7,939 bases of DNA from Patescibacteria group bacterium AH-259-L07 (GTDB lineage: Bacteria > Patescibacteriota > Patescibacteriia > UBA2591 > UBA6264): contig JALLOP010000070.1 of the NCBI GenBank assembly GCA_027718005.1, forward strand, positions 1 to 7,939. The letters are read 5' to 3'. Below the pieces are notes generated by a model. It ran no database searches and was not told the origin of the DNA. It saw only the letters and a program-made list of their open reading frames with translations. Positions 1-6,000 of this stretch are shown here, piece by piece. The translations under genes were made by a program, and so were the position numbers. Position 1 is the first letter of the stretch, and the number at the start of each line of letters is the position of its first letter.

Positions 1-2
1 AA

Positions 3-3000
3 ACAGAGATTAATTTGTTTATTATATTTTTTGTTATTTTGTTATTTTGTTACTTTGTTATTTTGACTCCTGCGCATGCGCAGGTTTTAGATACAGGGAC
101 CGCAGAATTTGGCCAAGCAGCAGGGTATGGAGAAGCATCTTTACCCGCAGTTATAGGCAGAATTGTAAAAATTATATTAAGTATTTTAGGATTGGCTGCG
201 GTTATTATTATAATAGCTGGTGGCGTGGTATGGATGACTTCTGGCGGCAATCCAGAAAAAATTGACAGGGCTAAAAAAATTCTTTCCTCAGGCGTTATTG
301 GTCTATTAATTATTATTTCTGCATATGCGATTGCCAGCTTTATTGTTGAGCAATTTACTGGCGTGACCGGACCTGAATTTGGATTAGGGCCGCGAGAACC
401 AGGTCCAGGTGGGTTTTTACCTGCTGATGTATTTAAAATAAGGCGTATTGAAACCGCGCATGGCGGTCTAGCGCAAAATTATAATTCTGATGTATACCTG
501 TGTTCAGCAGTTCAGCCCGTTTTCAATCACAGCGTTGCTGCAAGCGTAATTGTTGGACTCGCTGCGGGTGGGAGTTTGCGCATTGAATCAGATGGAAATG
601 CATTTTCTGGAAATTGGCAAACAAGAAACAATGCGGTGATTTTCAAACACAGCGATCTCTTTAATGAAAATACTTCATATTTATCATATTTTCCTAAAGA
701 TATTATAGATACGGGCGGGTCTCTGCTTCAAACTTGTATTGCGGCAGGCGGTTGTTTAGAGACTGCTAATTATTTTATTTGGAACTTTTCTACTGGCGTG
801 GACACTGATGATATTTTGCCTGCCATTACGTCAACCACGCCTACTTTTGATACAAAAACTCAAAACTATCCTGATAGAAATGTAAGCCGTAAACCAGTAA
901 TACGCGTTACTTTTTCAGAGCCCATTGATATTACTACTATTGTAGATGGAAATAATAAGCTTATTGATTCTAATATTTGGGTAGCAAAACTTGATGGTGA
1001 AGGAGGAGACATTATTGAAACATTGGATAAGGCGCAATGGGATGCAGATATAACAAGTAATGGTTTTACTCTTAGCTTGGTAAATGATGAAAATAATTAT
1101 TTATTAGAGCCCTTTATCTGGTATAGAATTCATGTTGGCAATATTGAAGATTTGTGTTCAAATAAAATGGCCTCGGCTGTAGAATGGGAATTTCAAACCA
1201 ATGATAAGGTTCCGGGCGTTGAGTCATGGAATCCAACTGGTAATAGGTCTTGTCCTGATACCAATATCAGCATAGTGTTTGCAACCACCATGTGGGATTA
1301 TAAAGTGCAGATGGCAGTTACCGGGCCAAATTTTGGTCAGGATTTTACGTTTGACATGCGGCCATCTGAGCTAACTGCTCCATATCAAAAAGAAATATGG
1401 AATGGGCCGGTTAAAGTAGGCGTGCTGAGCGTGGTTGATACATTCGAAGGATCAAATAACTTTCGGGTATTCTCTTTTGATCCAGAAATAAACTTAGCTG
1501 ATAATAGTGAATATAGTATAGATATTAAAACTGATTTAGTTGTTGATAGAGATGGCACACTTTTATCTCATAATTGGAGTTTTACCACCGCAACACTAGA
1601 GACATGTTTATGTGCTCCATGGATTGCCTATATAGATCCAGATGAGGGTGGTCCAGGTCAATGTGCAACGATTCATGGCTCGTGCTTTGAAGGCACTTTT
1701 AATCAGTCAGCAGCGCCTTCATCTCTTTCATTTATCTTAGGAGAGGAATTATCAGACGCAACTATTGCTGGCTATGACAAAAACTATATTACCACAACCA
1801 TTCCAACAACTTATTCAGATGGCGATCGGCCAAAAGCAGGTGTAACCATTACCTATAATGAATTGCAAGAAGAATTGACAAGCAATACATCAGAGTTTTT
1901 TATAAATAGTGATGACGCAGCAACCGGGCCATGTTTATACTCAATGAATCCTTCAGGAGGATATCCAAATATTACTAAGGTAGATTTGGCTGGCGATCGA
2001 TTTGGCAATGATCCTTATAGTCAGGTTACATTTTATCCTGAACAAACTGCTTTATATGCTTCATGGTCTGATACAAAAATAGAAGATGCGTTAGTACCTG
2101 AAGGAGCGCAAACGGGTAATGTAGTAGTTATCAATGACCAAGGAATATCTAATGCTTTGCCGTTTACCGTATATGAACGCACGCCGCCAAAAATTATTAG
2201 TATCTCGCCAGATCAGGGAACGAATAATCCTGCGATTCCAACCTATGTAACTATTACCGGAGAAAACTTTGGTTTAATTCAAGGAAAGCGATCAGTTATG
2301 ATTGGTAATTATGAGGCAGATACAACGTGCTATTGGACTGATGTCAAAATTATTGCCATCGTGCCCGGGGAGTTAGATATAGGGCAAAGCTATGAGGTAA
2401 AAATTACTGATCCTGAAACAGGGGAGAGTAATGCAGAACAATTTAGTGTAAATAATACCTTTCATCCTGCCATTTGTAAACTAGATCCGAACTATGGGAA
2501 AAAAGATGATAGAATATCGGTTATAGGGACAAACTTTGGCGATAGCCGAGGAAATAGTTATAGTAATTTTGATACTATTCAAATGAGTGATATAGATGCG
2601 AGCGATTGGTCAAATACCCGTATTACTATTTCAGTCCCTGAAATAATCAATGTTGAATCAGACGTAACCGTACATGTTCCTTCACCAATTGAGACGAATA
2701 ATCCATTTAAGTCATCAAACCCCGCTCCATTTTATAAAGAGCCAAAAATTACCAGTATCTCTCCTGATAAAGGACCGCAAAAAACCTGGGTGACTATTCG
2801 GGGAGAAAATTTTCTCTCATCACCTGGCACGGTATATTTTAAATATAATGGACAGGATTATGCTGCGGTATCATTGCCTGATTATTGCGGCAGCACGTGG
2901 ACCGATACTAAAATTTTAGTTGAAGTGCCGCAAAATCTTCCCCAAGCCTCTGGTTTATTAGGCAGCTATGGTACCAAAGCATATGTAAAAACAATTGCAA

Positions 3001-6000
3001 ATATAGATAGTAATAAGCTTGAGTTTAAGGTAAATAATAATCCATTAGGTCCTGCGCTATGTTATATTAATCCAGACAGCGGCAGCCCTGGAGATTCAGG
3101 AGTGGTAGTTAAAGGAAAACGATTTAATTTTGATCCTGATGATCTAAATGATTTTAAGCGCCAACTTATTTTTAATAAAGATCAGACAGCTGATACGCTT
3201 ACGTGGACATCTGATACAGAAGTTAATGCCATAACCGTTCCCTCTGGTGCTATGAGCGGCAAGGTAGTGGTCACAAAAGAGGTTATAGCTAATTGTCGTG
3301 TGGCGTGCGATGCATTTGCATTTGGTAATACCTGTTTTGGTAATTGGGTAGAATTATGTGACAGAGTATGGACCACCAGCAATCCTTTGTATTTTGACAT
3401 GGCTGTTGTTTCGGGCGCAACACCACGAGTAGTTGAGGATATTTCCTGTCTCAATAATATTCAAGGTCCTTCGCCATGGAAAGAGAGTGAAGGTGTTTGT
3501 ATAAATACTGGCATTGCTGCTCGATTTAATACTGACATGAAAGATGAAACCTTGGTTAGTGATAATATTATAATTGAGAAATGTAATATGGGCGTCGTTC
3601 TTGATACTGATCAATGCAGCGGTTCAATAAGCGGCAATATTTTTATTGTTAATCATAACACTGATAATGAAGGTTTTATTTTCTATCCTTTATCTTATTT
3701 AGATACGGGTACGTGGCATCAAATAACGTTAACGACGGAAATTAACGGCAGTGGCGGCATTTCTTTACCGGATCAATATCAGTGGCATTTTAGAACGAGT
3801 GAAAGTTTTGAGCTTTGCCAGGTTGATAACGTTAACGTATTACCAGCTGCTAAAACCCTGCGGGCTGTTTCACCTGAGATGGGGAGTACGCAGGATTATA
3901 CCGCGTTTGCGCAAGCAGCTCAATGTTATATTATTTCAAATGCTCAAATAATTAGTGATTTGAGTCAGGGCGTTGGCTCTAACACGACGATTAATGACGA
4001 TGGTTTAGCAATAGATTTAAAAGATCTATCTACGCCGTATCTTTGGGTGGCTAATTCTAATTTAGATAAGGTTTCGCGCATACGAACGTCAGACGGTGTT
4101 GTTGAAGGGACCTATGATGTTGGCGATAATCCTTCTCGAACAGCAGTTGATATTGATGGCAATGTCTGGATAGCGAATCGAAATTCTGATAATGTTACTA
4201 AATTAGATATAGCGGGCAATTTAATTGGTACGTATTCAGTTGGCGGCGGCCCGCGCGGGCTAGCAATTGATATTGAAGGCAATGCCTGGATAGCTAATCA
4301 TTCTGACAGTAATGTAATGAAATTAGACGGCGCAACTGGAAATGTTTTAGCAACGTATTCAGTTGGCGGCGGTCCTTATGGAGCAGCAGTTGATGCCAGG
4401 GGCAATGTCTGGACTGCGAATAGAGGAGGGCAGAGTGTTAGCAAAATAGATATTGATACTGGTATAGTTATAACATATCCAGGTGTTGGAGCTTCAGGAT
4501 GTGAGCCATATGGTATTGCTATTGATTTAGACGATAATGTTTGGGTGGCTGATACGTGTAGTGGTGTTTATAAAATAACCCAAAATGGAGAGGTAACACA
4601 TTACTCATTTACGGGCATGGCTGATTCTCGAGGGAGATCACGAGGAGTAGCAATGGATAAAGACGGATATATTTGGCTGGCTTTTGATTTTAGTGGACAG
4701 GTTTTAAAACTAGATACTGATGGTAATAAAATAGGAATTTATAATGTCGGTAATTTTCCTATTGGCATTACTGGTGATGCTGAAGGGTATATTTGGGCAG
4801 TTAACCATAATGGGAGCGGATCCGGTAATACATGTGCCTTATCAGGGGGAACGGTAACGAAATTACGAGCAAGTGACGGCAATTTAATTGGGACGTATTG
4901 TATCTCTGACATTGATGGAGCAGAACCGTATACATATTCTGATATGGCTGGCTTTGCTCTGCGCAGCATTACCCTGGGTTCAGGCATCTGGCGGTATGAC
5001 TTTGATAGTGGTCAACCAGGTAACCGCTGGGATTATCTAAGCTGGAATACTGAAGAACCAGAAGGAACAAATATTAAAGTAAGGGTAAGAAGTGCAGCTG
5101 ATCAAGCAGGCTTAGCGAGCGCTGCATGGTCTAACTATTTTGCTGAATCGTCCGTTAATTTAGGTAGTATAATACCTGATAATCAATGGCTGCAAATTGA
5201 AGTGGTTTTAAGAACAATGGATGCTTTTATTACCCCGTATTTAAAAAATATGACTGTGGCCAGTAATATTTGGACATGGAGCTCTTCTGATGTGGGCAAA
5301 GCTATAGTTATAGAGAATCAGGGTCAGACAACCACCGCTACTGCTTTAGCCGAAACTGTTCCAGGACCGCCTGTTAAAATTACTGCTGAAATTGTTGGTT
5401 TAGATAAATCAGGTTATGGAGAATTGATTATTGATTTTTCTGCCCCAACTGAACCTTTTGATTTGCCGTACATAGTAGAAGAGAGAACATGCAAGATATC
5501 TAATCAAAGTCCTTCGCCATGGAAAGATTTTGTCAATACCTGTATTAATGCGGGTATTTCAGCGCGGTTTAGCGAAAATGTTAATGGACTTGATTTAAAT
5601 AATATTATTGTTGAGAAGTGTAATTCTGGAACAAATTTTGATGATTCAGGTGGATGTAACGTCGTAAATGGATCAATACAAACTTTTGCTAATTCATTTA
5701 TATTTACTCCTACGAGCAACCTTTCTTCAAATTATTGGTATCGCGTTACTCTTAGAAGTGATGGCATTGTTGATACAGATGGATATCAATTAGACGGGAA
5801 TCGCAATACTAAACAAGACAGCACACCTCTTGATGATTATATATGGCAATTCAGGACAAAAAATGATACTACCAGCTGCTCAGCAGAATCAGTATTGGTG
5901 AATGAACAAGTCCCCACTGGAGAAGTTGCTGGTATTTTGGTTAAAAATAATACACGAGATTATAATGCTTCAGCCATAGGAGCAGATTGCCAGATTTTAG

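Larger units (their letters stand above)
15..368 (+). other. Signal peptide plus T4SS-pilin (VirB2/TrbC-like) domain
   Basis: Residues 1-22 form a very hydrophobic segment ending in TPAHA|Q, a good signal peptidase I site. Residues about 52-75 and 90-112 are two hydrophobic helices. Between them lies GG-VVWMTSGGNPEKIDRAKKI, whose GG..WM.SGGNPEKI.RAKK pattern is what I recall for the CPR-type type IV secretion pilin family (Pfam T4SS_pilin, related to VirB2/TrbC). Known pilins of this kind are small, roughly 100-130 residues, with both termini outside and a charged cytoplasmic loop; the charges here fit that topology. The domain is followed directly by a Gly/Pro-rich linker (residues 117-134) and a huge ectodomain, so it may act as an anchor or as a pilin carrying a giant C-terminal decoration. 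Confidence 0.75.

Noticed and set aside
47..265. Plus-strand 72-codon frame overlapping the signal peptide and pilin-like region
   Set aside because: Its translation is low-complexity and charged without a fold signature, whereas the main frame gives a coherent export signal and two membrane helices.
3182..3614. Two overlapping minus-strand reading frames of 86-90 codons
   Set aside because: They lie wholly inside the giant gene, antisense to conserved TIG and Ig-like domains, and show no recognisable domain or credible start context.
3723..3837. 12-bp direct repeat ATAACGTTAACG at 3723 and 3826
   Set aside because: Short, encodes unrelated peptides in different frames, and is not linked to any other feature; likely chance.
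3963..4976. Enzyme assignment as a virginiamycin B lyase
   Set aside because: Only the repeat pattern matches; I could not identify catalytic residues, and the propeller is embedded in an adhesin-like protein, so a binding role is preferred.
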